Shown here: one piece after another, positions 16,702-26,600 of the stretch | How the letters are laid out: the number at the start of each line of letters is the position of its first letter | Position numbering within the stretch: position 1 is the first letter of the stretch | Origin: Pyrinomonadaceae bacterium | Lineage (GTDB): Bacteria > Acidobacteriota > Blastocatellia > Pyrinomonadales > Pyrinomonadaceae | DNA: 64,000 bases | Assembly: GCA_025054715.1 (NCBI GenBank) | Contig: JANWYH010000002.1 | Coordinates: forward strand, 124,001-188,000 | Direction: 5' to 3' | Made by a program: the position numbers and the translations under genes | The notes under the pieces: generated by a model | What the model saw: only the letters and a program-made list of their open reading frames with translations | Told to the model about the DNA's origin: nothing | Database searches by the model: none

Positions 16702-19173
16702 TTAGAAGAAGAATCGGAAACCGAATCTTACATCACGCGGAGCTTGGAAGCTATTGGGAAGTTTGTAGTCGTTTCTATAGCCTGTAGAGGAAATACCTCT
16801 GGAGTTCAGGAAATTTATAACGAATTGCTGAATACCGCCACGATTGAAGATTGTCTGAAAGACGCTAGCTTCATCGGGGCAAGTAGTGCAACCGCCAGCT
16901 GTCAAAGTCGATGCTGTGAAATTGGTTGCACTTATGGTAGTCTGCACTCCCAAGACGTTCTTTTCATCAAACAGGTTACGAATATCAATGTAGCCTTCTA
17001 ACGTGTAACGATTATCGTTACCAAATCTGTAGCGGTGTTTAATTGAAAAGTCGGTTTCTGTAAAGGTTTCAGTTCTGCCAAGATCGCCACGCCTAAATAG
17101 AATCGTGGTTCCAAGGCTGTAAAGATTGTAAATCGTTGTCAAAGGCGTTCCAGACTGAATGGTGGTAAATGCCGAGAAGGTCGTTGAGTGAACCTTGTTC
17201 TTGAACCAACCGAAAGTGTATGCACCGTAAGCTTTGAAAACATGTGGTCTATCAGTTGCCAAACGACCATTGTCTGGTTGACCATTCGCATTAAAGCCAA
17301 GCGGCGGTAAGTCGAAAAAACGGTTAACATTCGGGCTAGAACGTCCAAATTCATCTGAACTTGCTAAGCCCGAGTAGTTACCATACAGGCGACTCAAAGT
17401 GTAGCTAGCACCGAAGAAATGATTGCTAGCACGTCTTTCAACTCTAAGTTCTAATGCATCGTAATCACGTTGAGCTTTAGCACAAGGATAGTTTCCTTGC
17501 CTAGCTATTTCACAGTGCAAACCAAAGCCTGGGTTACCAATTATGTAGGCTTCACTACCTTGAGAGTTGAAGACTCCAATGTCTTCGATTGCGCGATCAA
17601 TTTGCTTGTGAGTATATCTTCCACTTATTAGGAAGTTTCTTGCTAGCTGATGCTCAACACCAATAGTCCATTCGCTTTGTCTAGCTGCCTTGATGTTCGG
17701 ATCAATGGCACCAGTTTCAAATATATCCGCATTTGGCAAGTTAGTTGGTATGCGGAAGTCGAACTGACAAGCCGACCAAGGAGGCGTTGCTCCCGTAGGT
17801 TGAGGTGTTATTGGGCATCTTCCACCGATCGGATCAGGATTGTTTCCGATTATATTCTGAAGAGTATAGTTTCCGTAGAACGGCCCCCTTACTGGTAAAA
17901 TCTCGAAATAGTCTCTTCTGAAGAAGTCACCACCAAAGGAACCACGAGGCAATTCATACTTGAATCTATCGTAGAATTGCCCAAAGTTTGCAAATATCTT
18001 TGTCTTGCCATCTCCAAATAAATCAAAGGCAGCACCGAGTCTAGGAGATATTTTATCGCCCCAATTGAATTTTATCGAAAGCCCCTGTGAGGTAAAGGTA
18101 GGAACAACCTCTCGTTCAATTCTGATACCAAGATTCAAAGTCAGCCTGTTGAGTATTTGCCAAGAATCTTGAATGAAGAGTCCTTGGTTGTCGCTTGAAG
18201 CCTTACCAGTAGTGGCAAATCTCTGCAAGAAACCCGACCCGAGATTACCTGGCGTCGGTGTAACTGGAGCGCCCAGAGCATTGATGGGTATGTTGTAGTA
18301 GAGGACTACAACTCCTGTATCTTTGTAGCCTTCATTCACGTTATTGAAAATGCGATTGTATTGGTAGCCAAATTTAATGTTATGACGCCCCAAGAATTGA
18401 ATACCAGAAACAGCAGCATCAGCATCGAAAGTAGTCCTCGTGGAAACATCATAATCAAGTTGGAAGTTGTTAGAAACATTCTGAAATCCAGGCGTACATC
18501 CCGAACCAGGAACATTTTGAGGCGTTCCTGAAGCATTACAAATAAAGCGGGTTATTCTCGGGATCCCGTATGAATCAAGTTTTTCATTCAGGAATGAGCG
18601 CCCTGAACGAACACTTATAACCCATTTGCTAGTTGGAGTCCAGGTCACCTGACCGTTTACAGCATTAGCGTTCTGACGACCTCCCCTTTGAGCAAGAAAT
18701 GCTGCTCCTCTTAAAACTTGTCCGCCGATAGGAGCCGATTGAGGAAAGCTTAAGCCCTCTGTTAAGCCAGGCAAAACTCCATCCTGTATAATTGGATTCC
18801 AAAGAAAAGTGCCAAAAAGTCTCAGCTTAGAAGTCGGTTGAGCATCGAGACGCAGGCTAGCATACTCGTATTTAAGTGTTTGTTTGTAGCTGATAGTCTC
18901 TTGAACATTTCTTGAAGCAGGATTGCTCGTATAGTAGTAGTCAATCTTCCTTGTTGTCTGATAAACAAGTGGTGCATATGTAGCAGAATACCACAACTTA
19001 CCCTTTATAATCGGACCGGTAAGCTGTGCGACAGGAAAATATCCAATGCCACCATCCTTCGGAGGTTTGAAGTATTCAATCTGGCCTGGATTCACTCCGT
19101 AGCGATTTAGAACGTTTCTTGGCGAGCCTTGCAATTTTTCTGGACGGAAGGATAAACCAAACGTTCCACTCAA
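16702..19173 (-). pseudogene. TonB-receptor-like outer membrane protein, C-terminal part (frameshifted from 19206-19898)
   Basis: This 823-codon frame encodes the beta-barrel of an OmpA/OAR-like TonB-dependent transporter. It has aromatic-rich alternating strands, a DSWQILNRLTLNLGIR-type strand, a YTLEGYIDIRNLFDE strand and a C-terminal VRFGFRFFF ending in phenylalanine, the outer membrane insertion signal. The coding frame continues upstream without a stop into the plug sequence, GGVNVVTRGGNDLLSG. That sequence should join YEAEYGG of the upstream piece, but one G is missing in the tract at 19221-19226. Read as one gene, the product would be about 1065 residues, typical of the family. The barrel shows no other lesion, so the break is recent, regulated or an assembly error. 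Confidence 0.8.
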
Positions 19174-19205
19174 AAGATCATTTCCACCACGAGTTACTAC
19201 ATTTA

Positions 19206-19898
19206 TTACTCCACCAGTGGCCCCCCGTATTCGGCTTCATAACCTGTTGATTTAATTTGAACTTCTTGGAGAAGCTCAAAAGGTAGATTAAAGTTAGCAT
19301 TGAGTTGTCCGGTGCGGAAATTTGTAACCTCCTGACCATCAACATTAAAAACATTTTCAGCGCCGCTCGCTCCATCAATCTGGAAACCAGCGTTTAAGCT
19401 TTCAGGTCTTACATTGGGAGCTATCTTTAGCAATGAAGCAAAGGTATTTCCTTTTGGCAAATCTTGAATAACCCTGTCGGTTATGCTGATATCTATCTTA
19501 GTGTTACCTGGGTCAATTGTTGCCGAGCTATCAGTCGTGATGGTCACTTCTTCCCCAACAGCTCCAACTTCAAGCTGGAAGTTACTCACAGCAATTCTGT
19601 CAAGCACTACTGTCACAGTGCCAACGCTGGTTTTGAAACCTTCTTTTTGAACCGTAACCGTATAGGTTCCGACTGGTATTTGCGAGAAAGAATAAAAGCC
19701 TTCCGTATTAGTCGTTGTTGTCGCTTTATATCCTGCTGTTGTCCCAGATGCTTGAACCGTAACTGTAGCTCCAGGGACAACTGCTCCGTTTGGGTCAGTA
19801 ACGGTTCCTTCTATGTTCCCCGTTGTTCTCTGACCTATGGCTAGCGATGCTAGGCAAAAAACCAAAACCATTAGCGAATAAACCTTAAAACTTCTCAT
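19206..19898 (-). CDS. TonB-receptor-like protein, N-terminal part: signal peptide, carboxypeptidase-regulatory domain, plug start
   Basis: The 230-residue frame starts with a signal peptide (MRSFKVYSLMVLVFCLASLAIGQ). A carboxypeptidase regulatory-like (Cna-B-type) domain follows, about residues 25-110, with TGNIEGTVTDPNGAVVPGATV and GFYSFSQIPVGTYTVTV. The start of a TonB plug domain (VQDLP-like VIQDLPKGNTFASLLKIAP, then FNVDGQEV) comes next. It ends abruptly at YEAEYGGPLVE, where the family continues with GGATGGVINV-like sequence found in the next frame downstream. AGGAG lies about 14 nt before the ATG, a long spacing. Such proteins are abundant in Acidobacteriota and are thought to import oligosaccharides or peptides. 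The 213 nt upstream hold no gene. Confidence 0.82.
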   Translation of the reverse strand: MRSFKVYSLMVLVFCLASLAIGQRTTGNIEGTVTDPNGAVVPGATVTVQASGTTAGYKATTTTNTEGFYSFSQIPVGTYTVTVQKEGFKTSVGTVTVVLDRIAVSNFQLEVGAVGEEVTITTDSSATIDPGNTKIDISITDRVIQDLPKGNTFASLLKIAPNVRPESLNAGFQIDGASGAENVFNVDGQEVTNFRTGQLNANFNLPFELLQEVQIKSTGYEAEYGGPLVE

Positions 19899-20111
19899 AC
19901 TTTTTCACGTAACTCCTCTCAATGAAATATTAGTAACCCTAATCACCTACAAAAACTTTTCGGGTTACACTAGATCTAGCTCGCAATTTTCATACCACAA
20001 TTAACCATAACACACTAAACCTTTTGCTTGCTTAATTTAGTTAACTAGCAGAGCTAGAGAACATTACAAAAAACCGGAAAGACAGTTTTCTTTGTTACAA
20101 TAACTTGGATT

Positions 20112-20990
20112 TCAGAGAGACTCTAAAAGGATTTTTGACAATTTCCAGATCAGCTTAAGTCCTGGGTTTTCCTGATTGTAAAGAACCCATGGCATATCAT
20201 CTATTGTAATAGCTATAACGATAGGACCTCGGCGGGTGTAAACTATGCCTACATCACTTCTTAATCGGTCGAGTGCGCCTGACTTAGATGCTACAGGGGT
20301 TGTGTCTAAAAGTCCACGTCCGATGCCATCTGTGTATTGTTGACGCCGTAAGATAGAAAGCATTTCGTTTGAGGCTTGTCGTGAGATAATTTCGCCCTTT
20401 TCAAGCTTTTCGAGCAACAAGCCCATTTCGCGCATTGTAGAAACACCAATTCCGAAAAAGCGGTTGTTATCTTCTCTTATTATTCTAGCTTCTCCACCAC
20501 CACCGATTTTTCTCAAAGCTCGAGTATAGCGAAACCCAAGCTTTTCCATCCTTTCGTTAACGGCGTCAGTTCCAATCTTGTCTAAAATCATGTTCGTTGC
20601 GGTGTTATCAGAAACCACTATCATTAGATTGACCAAAGTTTTCAAGTCCAGTTCCGTTCCTTCTGTGAACTCGCCCAGGATACCGGAACCACCGGTTTTG
20701 TTTTTTAGAATGAATTTATCATTCCAATTGAGTTTGTTTTCTGCAACCTGTGCAAAAACCTCAACCATAATGGCTAATTTGATAGTGCTTGCCGTTCTGA
20801 CACGCTCGTCTGCTCGAAATTCATAGGTTTTGCTGTCACTGAGGTTTTTAGCATATATCCAAACACTCCCTTGAAACCCGTTAATTGTTTGCTTTATTTT
20901 ACGGTCTAGAGCGTTTTTTTGGGCGTAGAAAGGCTGATAGCCCAATAGTATCAACAAAAACAAAAATACAGTTACTTTCACGGAGGTCAT
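20112..20990 (-). CDS. Class A beta-lactamase-like serine hydrolase
   Basis: The 292-residue exported protein (signal MTSVKVTVFLFLLILLGYQPFYAQ) has the three core motifs of class A enzymes: S68-T-I-K71, S127-D-N129 and K236-S-G238, in the right order and spacing. The fourth motif, the omega-loop ExxLN glutamate used for deacylation, is not evident; the region reads IREDNNRF. It may therefore bind beta-lactams slowly, or be a penicillin-binding or peptidase relative. It begins 30 nt after the stop of the tyrosine kinase gene and is probably cotranscribed with it. ATG 20990 has GAGGA too close (2 nt); a GTG at 20981 would have the same site at about 10 nt and may be the true start. Confidence 0.8.
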   Translation of the reverse strand: MTSVKVTVFLFLLILLGYQPFYAQKNALDRKIKQTINGFQGSVWIYAKNLSDSKTYEFRADERVRTASTIKLAIMVEVFAQVAENKLNWNDKFILKNKTGGSGILGEFTEGTELDLKTLVNLMIVVSDNTATNMILDKIGTDAVNERMEKLGFRYTRALRKIGGGGEARIIREDNNRFFGIGVSTMREMGLLLEKLEKGEIISRQASNEMLSILRRQQYTDGIGRGLLDTTPVASKSGALDRLRSDVGIVYTRRGPIVIAITIDDMPWVLYNQENPGLKLIWKLSKILLESL

Positions 20991-21020
20991 TTCCTCATCT
21001 ACTAGGAAGCAAAAAACTTT

Positions 21021-23531
21021 TCAGGGTTTTGATGTCTCACCTTTGTCTTCTGCTTTCGGAGTTTCTCCATCATCAGCATAGTAATTATTATAGTAATCGT
21101 AACCGTAATAATAACCGTAATACCCATACTCAAGCGAACTAGGCCTAACTCCATTGAGAACGATTCCATAGATTCTGGCACCGATGCTCATTAATCTCTG
21201 CTTAAAGCGCTTCATTAGATGAAGTGAGCTTTTTCCTGCCATTGCAACTACTATTACACCGTCAACTAGAGTCGATAAAATCGCAGCATCCGCAAAAGAT
21301 ATAGCAGGTGGTGAATCAAGTATCACGTGCTTATAGTTAGTTTTTAGGAAGTTAAGTAATGCTTTCATTTCGCTAGAGCCTAGAAGCTCAGCTGGATTTG
21401 GTGGTATCGGTCCACTAGTTACTACTTTCAGAGAAGGAAGCCCGGGAACGGACTTAAGTATTTCATCAAGGTTTTTATCCCCTGAAAGATAATTTGTAAG
21501 TCCTGCTGAATTCGAAAGTGAAAAATGGTGGTGCAATCTTGGACGTCTCAAGTCACAATCTACTAAGACAACCTCTGCGCCAGACTGAGCTAAGGCAATC
21601 GCAGTGTTAATTGCCGTAGTAGTTTTACCCTCTGAAGGCTGAGACGAGGTTATCAAAATGGTTTGTGGCGGCTTTCCTGCAGATGAAAAAAGAATCGAGG
21701 TTCGCAAGTGCCTAAAGGCCTCCGCAATAGCAGAACGTTGCTCTTTCATAGTTATAAGAGCAATCGACGTTTGTTCATTTTCAGTAATAGATGCTTGAGA
21801 AGAAACCTTCTTCTTTTCAGCATTTGCATCAGGAATCATTGCTAGTGTAGGTAGTCCTAGATGCCTTGTAACATCATCAACATTACGGATAGAATCATCC
21901 AGATAATCTAACAGAAACGCTAGCCCGACACCCATGACGATTGATATAAGAAATGCTATCACTATGTTGCGATTTCTAGGCGGCCCACTTGGGACTTCTG
22001 GCACAGAGGCTCTGGTTGAAATTGATATGTTGTCGGGACGGCTAGAACTGATCGCTAGCTCTAATTCTTTTTGTCTTTGGATGTAAGTATTTAGAAGGCT
22101 TCTACTGGTTTCAATTTTTTGCGTCAAGTCAGTAAGGCTCATAGCAGCTTGGCCTTGCTGATTAGCTCTTTCGACCTCTTTAAGGTAAGAATCTCGAGCT
22201 TGAGCCTCTCTCTTTCTAGCAGAGTTTAGCTGAGCTAGCAGCCCAGCAAGAACCTCTTTTTGAGCTTTCTGTTCAAGTTGTTTTCCCTCTTGCTCTATCT
22301 TTTTTGAAACTTCAGCACGAATTTTTTCTTTATTTTCTTCTAGTTGCTTTATTCTAGCTTCAAGCTGCTTCACTCTCGGATATTCAGGTGTATATCTTGC
22401 TAGCAGTGCAGCGCGTTCGCTTTCGGCATCTTTTATTTGCCTATCAACCTCATCGATTCTCTTTTCAAGATCTGCCTTTAGCTGAAGCTGTTGTTCGCGT
22501 GCAGCATTTAGAAACTTATTATCTGGTATGACGGAAAGAATTTCGCCGCGGTTAGCGGCTTGAACAGCGGCTTCATATTGTTGTTCAAGGCGTCTTCGCT
22601 CCGCTTCTGCATTGAGCCATTCAGTGCTTTTTTGCTGTAAAATGCTCGCTGTAAGCTCCTGCCCTTTTTCAGCCATAGGCAGTCCGCTATTTCTCATCTC
22701 GTTTATTCTTTGCTGTTCTAGTTCTACAATACTTTGTTGGAGTTGTTCTATCGAAGTGGTTAAATCTTCGAGTGACTTCTGTAGGCCTTCAGTTTCTCGT
22801 CGAATTGTTCTATCTATATAAACTTCTGCGATTGTATTAGCAAGAAGCGCAGCTATATCGGGATTTGTGTGAACCACATTTATTGTAAATAGATTTGTTC
22901 TTTCTTCTTGGACAGCATCAACACTAGGCAAAAGACTTGCTGTTAATCTTTCAACGGTTTCTTTTTCTTCTGGAGAAAGCCTAGCTTCTAATTTGTCAGG
23001 GCTTTGTTCTTGCAATTGTTCGCTTATTATAGGCAAAATTTTACCCTTGTTTTCCTCTGTATTGGAATTGAATAGAGATTTGAAAAAAGCCGTAAAACCT
23101 GAGCTTTTACTGCTTAATACTTCAGGATTACGATAAAGTTGTAACCTTATAACTACTTCTTTGATTAGCTCAGGGCTTTCGAGAAGTTTTTCTTGTGTGT
23201 TGAAATAGTTTACATCATATCCGAAATTTATGCTTATTGTATCCTTACTTTGCACCTTTGGCTTGCGAGGCTCAATCAGCAATGTTGCAGTGGCTTTGTA
23301 AATCGAAGGTTGTCGATACATGTAAAATGCAACTAAAGAAGTTATAATAACCACAAGAGCGATTATTACGGGGAGCCGTTTATAAATAACTAGAAGATAC
23401 TGACGTGGATCAAACCTTCTGTCAAAATCTTCTCCGTAGCCGTAATAAGAAGAATAGTATCTCGGCGGCGCCTCGTAGCTGATTTTCTCTAGCTCCTTTG
23501 GCAAAGGTAATAGTCTCTCGTCCTTTTCCAT
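21021..23531 (-). CDS. Wzc-type polysaccharide co-polymerase with tyrosine autokinase domain
   Basis: The 836-residue inner membrane protein controls chain length and export of capsule or exopolysaccharide. The first transmembrane segment (LPVIIALVVIITSLVAFYMY) is followed by the Wzz domain, a long periplasmic coiled coil rich in EQLQQ and AEAERRRLEQQ repeats, and a second segment (NIVIAFLISIVMGVGLAFLLDYL). The cytoplasmic BY-kinase has Walker A SSQPSEGKTTTA, Walker A' VVLVDCDLRRP and Walker B HVILDSPPA. The C-terminus has the usual tyrosine cluster (EYGYYGYYYGYDYYNNYY), and there is a second tyrosine-rich stretch before the first membrane segment. SD GGAAAGGGG precedes the ATG. No Wza or Wzx/Wzy gene is in the window, but sugar-nucleotide genes lie at 48-55 kb. 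Confidence 0.92.
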   Translation of the reverse strand: MEKDERLLPLPKELEKISYEAPPRYYSSYYGYGEDFDRRFDPRQYLLVIYKRLPVIIALVVIITSLVAFYMYRQPSIYKATATLLIEPRKPKVQSKDTISINFGYDVNYFNTQEKLLESPELIKEVVIRLQLYRNPEVLSSKSSGFTAFFKSLFNSNTEENKGKILPIISEQLQEQSPDKLEARLSPEEKETVERLTASLLPSVDAVQEERTNLFTINVVHTNPDIAALLANTIAEVYIDRTIRRETEGLQKSLEDLTTSIEQLQQSIVELEQQRINEMRNSGLPMAEKGQELTASILQQKSTEWLNAEAERRRLEQQYEAAVQAANRGEILSVIPDNKFLNAAREQQLQLKADLEKRIDEVDRQIKDAESERAALLARYTPEYPRVKQLEARIKQLEENKEKIRAEVSKKIEQEGKQLEQKAQKEVLAGLLAQLNSARKREAQARDSYLKEVERANQQGQAAMSLTDLTQKIETSRSLLNTYIQRQKELELAISSSRPDNISISTRASVPEVPSGPPRNRNIVIAFLISIVMGVGLAFLLDYLDDSIRNVDDVTRHLGLPTLAMIPDANAEKKKVSSQASITENEQTSIALITMKEQRSAIAEAFRHLRTSILFSSAGKPPQTILITSSQPSEGKTTTAINTAIALAQSGAEVVLVDCDLRRPRLHHHFSLSNSAGLTNYLSGDKNLDEILKSVPGLPSLKVVTSGPIPPNPAELLGSSEMKALLNFLKTNYKHVILDSPPAISFADAAILSTLVDGVIVVAMAGKSSLHLMKRFKQRLMSIGARIYGIVLNGVRPSSLEYGYYGYYYGYDYYNNYYADDGETPKAEDKGETSKP

Positions 23532-23670
23532 TCTGAAAACCCCTTTCCTTAATCTTCTAGCTTTCTTTTATAACACATCTTATCGAAAAATTCTTCATAT
23601 TTCCTTGAGCAAGGCAAAATTTTTGTTAACTGCAAGCTAGAGCTTACAGCTTTTAGGCAATCTTTCGACA

Positions 23671-23679
23671 TGTTATAAT
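23671..23679 (+). promoter_or_regulatory. Candidate extended -10 promoter of the large flavoprotein gene
   Basis: TGTTATAAT is a full TGn-TATAAT extended -10 element, 14 nt before ATG 23694. The -35 region is weak (TTTTAG at 23651-23656). The predicted mRNA leader is only about 7 nt. Confidence 0.45.
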
Positions 23680-23693
23680 TTTCACAAAAGGTT

Positions 23694-26600
23694 ATGAAAA
23701 TAGCAGAAAAAGCACGCAGTCATGATTTTGAGCTTGGAATTTCAGGTTTTTGGTATTCAGACTTGTATAAGCCAGAAAAGTTGGAGGAGTTAGCAGAAAA
23801 GTTTTATCAAGAATTAGCTGCTCGAAATCCTGAAGTGGCTGAAAAGTTAGACAAGTATATAAAATCTCGCGGCGATGGTTTTGATAGAAAACAAGAGTCA
23901 GCGATTTTAACAGAATCAGCACCTTATCTTTCAGAATTTGTTGCCAAGCTTTTTAAGATAGAGCAAGAAAGAGAACGTTTATTCAGGAAAGTAAAAGAAC
24001 AAGATGCTGTGTGGCAATATAAGTTCTTTGTCCAGCGACGAGCAATTAAAAAGTTTACGGCTGAAAAGGCAGCGGAATCGAATCTGCCCGAACTTGAAGA
24101 AGTGATGCGTGAGCTGCGCTTTAGATGCTTTGATGACACATTGATTTTTGATGAAGAGCTTGCTGTCGCAACCATAACTTCTCGTCTTCTTCAGCTGGAG
24201 GAAAAGCTAGCGAAATCACAAGACTACGAAGATAAAACAGTTGACAAAATCTTCGAAGCTTTCGAGAAAAATCGCCGATTTGCAGATGCCATTTCAAAAC
24301 GGGCTGAAAAAATTGACGTAAGAGGAAAGCTTTTACTTATCAAAGCTACGCTTGAAATCGTCGAGGAGTGGTCGGCTTTTCATTTTTTCAAAGGTGATAA
24401 AAAAGGCTGGCAGGCTTTCAGAGTCCCTCACACGCTCGATTATCAAAATTTAGTAAGGCTCGAACGTTACAACTCAAAACTTCCAGAAGCAATGCGTGCC
24501 TTAGAGAAAGACCTAAGGCGACGAGACGGGTTTAAGCTCACCGATGACCGAGGAACTGAAAGAGAAGCCTTATACGAAGTTAATTATTGTCTAATTTGTC
24601 ACGAACGTTTGAAAGACTCATGCTCGAAGGGTTTACGAGAAACTGACGGCATTCCGAAAAGAAACCCTTTAGGAATTAAGCTGGAAGGATGTCCGCTTGG
24701 TGAAAAAATATCAGAAATGCACCTTCTTAAGCGTCAGGGTGACCCGATCGCAGCACTTACGATCATTATGATTGATAACCCAATGTGCCCAGGCACGGGG
24801 CACAGAATTTGCAACGACTGCATGAAAGCCTGTATCTTTCAAAAGCAAGAACCTGTAAATATACCGAAAGCAGAGACTTCGGTTTTAACAGACGTTCTTT
24901 CGCTTCCATACGGATTTGAAATCTATAGTCTCCTGACCCGCTGGAATCCTTTGAATGCGAAGAGACCTTTTTCGCTTCCTTACAACGGCAGAAACGTTTT
25001 GGTTGTCGGCTTGGGACCGGCAGGTTATACCCTTGCAAACTACCTATTGAATGAGGGATTTGGAGTCGTCGGAATTGACGGATTGAAAATAGAGCCTCTT
25101 TCGGACGAACTGACAGGGAAAAATGGAAAATTCGTTCCTAAGCCCATAAAGGACATAAAAGAAATTACACAGGAGCTCGATGAAAGAGTTCTTTCAGGTT
25201 TTGGCGGAGTTTCAGAGTACGGGATAACTGTTAGATGGGACAAGAATTTCTTAACAATCTTACAGCTTACACTTGCTCGTCGCAAGTTTTTCCGTAGTTA
25301 CGGCGGAGTCCGCTTCGGTGGAACTCTGAAGATCGAAGATGCTTGGCAATTCGGCTTTGACCACATAGCAATAGCGACCGGAGCCGGTAGACCGACATTC
25401 GTAAAAATGAAAAACAACCTGATTCGTGGTATCAGAAAAGCCTCTGACTTCTTGATGGCTTTGCAGCTTACTGGAGCATTCAAGAAAGATACCTTTTCGA
25501 ATTTGCAGATTCGTCTGCCTGCTGTCGTTATCGGTGGAGGGCTTACTGGGATTGACACCTCAACGGAACTTTTTGCTTACTATCCGATTCAGGTTGAAAA
25601 GATACTAGATGCTTACGAACAAGTAGTCGAAGAGTTTGGTGAAGACTACGTCTGGCAGAACTTTGATGAAGAAGAAAAGCAAATTTTAACGGAATTTCTC
25701 GAACATGGAAGAGCCGTAAGAGCCGAGCGCTGTCGTGCAAAGCAAAAAGGAGAAAAACCGAATTTCATTCCGCTTGTAAGAAGTTGGGGCGGCGTATCAC
25801 TAGTTTATCGAAAGAGATTACAAGATTCACCAGCATATAGGCTTAATCACGAGGAAGTTCAAAAAGCGCTTGAAGAAGGGATTGATTTCGTGGAACTGAT
25901 GGACCCACGTGAAGCTGTGCCTGATGAATTCGGAGCCGTCGAAGCTGTAATTTTCGAGCGTCAACGCTACGACGAAGAAAAAGGAAAGTTTGTCGGAACA
26001 GGTGAAATGGTTAAGCTACAAGCCAGAACGGTTTGCGTCGCAGCAGGCACATCTCCAAATGTAATTTATGAAAGAGAAAATCCGGGCACTTTCAAGCTAG
26101 ACGAAACTGGTCAATACTTCTTACCTCACAAGCTAATTAGAGAAGATGGAAAGTTAAAACTCATACCAGCAAAGCAAGACGGCACGGCATTTTTTACATC
26201 TTACTGCAATAACGGCAAATTTATCACTTACTACGGAGACAATCATCCTACCTATGCGGGTAATGTTGTGAAGGCAATGGCTTCAGCAAAACTTGGCTAC
26301 AGGGAAATTTCTAATCTTTTTTCTGAAGACATTGGCAAGAAGGCTAATGAAGAAGACTTTGAAACTTTAATAAAAACCCTAGATGAGGAGATTCGAGCAT
26401 TTGTAGTGAAAGTTGAAAGGCTTGCACCTTCAATTGTCGAGGTTATAGTTAAAGCTCCATTGCAAGCCAGAAAATTCAAACCTGGTCAATTTTACCGCTT
26501 GCAGAATTTTGAGTCCAAAGCACCGATGATTGGCGACAAGAAACTTTTAATGGAGGGACTCGCTCTAACTGGAGCATGGACGGATGCTGAAAAAGGCCTG

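Noticed and set aside
16645-17001. 118-codon plus-strand frame beginning near the terminator
   Set aside because: It spans the terminator hairpin and the antisense of the receptor barrel, with no ribosome site and no recognisable motif.
19464-19844. 126-codon plus-strand frame opposite the TonB-receptor-like N-terminus
   Set aside because: Cysteine- and arginine-rich shadow; the minus-strand frame encodes a clear signal peptide and Cna-B-type domain.
19970-19979. Palindrome CTAGATCTAG upstream of the TonB-receptor-like gene
   Set aside because: Short, single copy, and composed of tetramers that are common in this sequence; no evidence for a regulator site.
21050-21130. Tandem-repeat-like stretch (repeated TAATAATAACCG-type units) at the 3' end of the kinase gene
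   Set aside because: It encodes the tyrosine-rich tail (TAT/TAC codons) of the BY-kinase, so the repeat look follows from the protein and not from a DNA repeat element.
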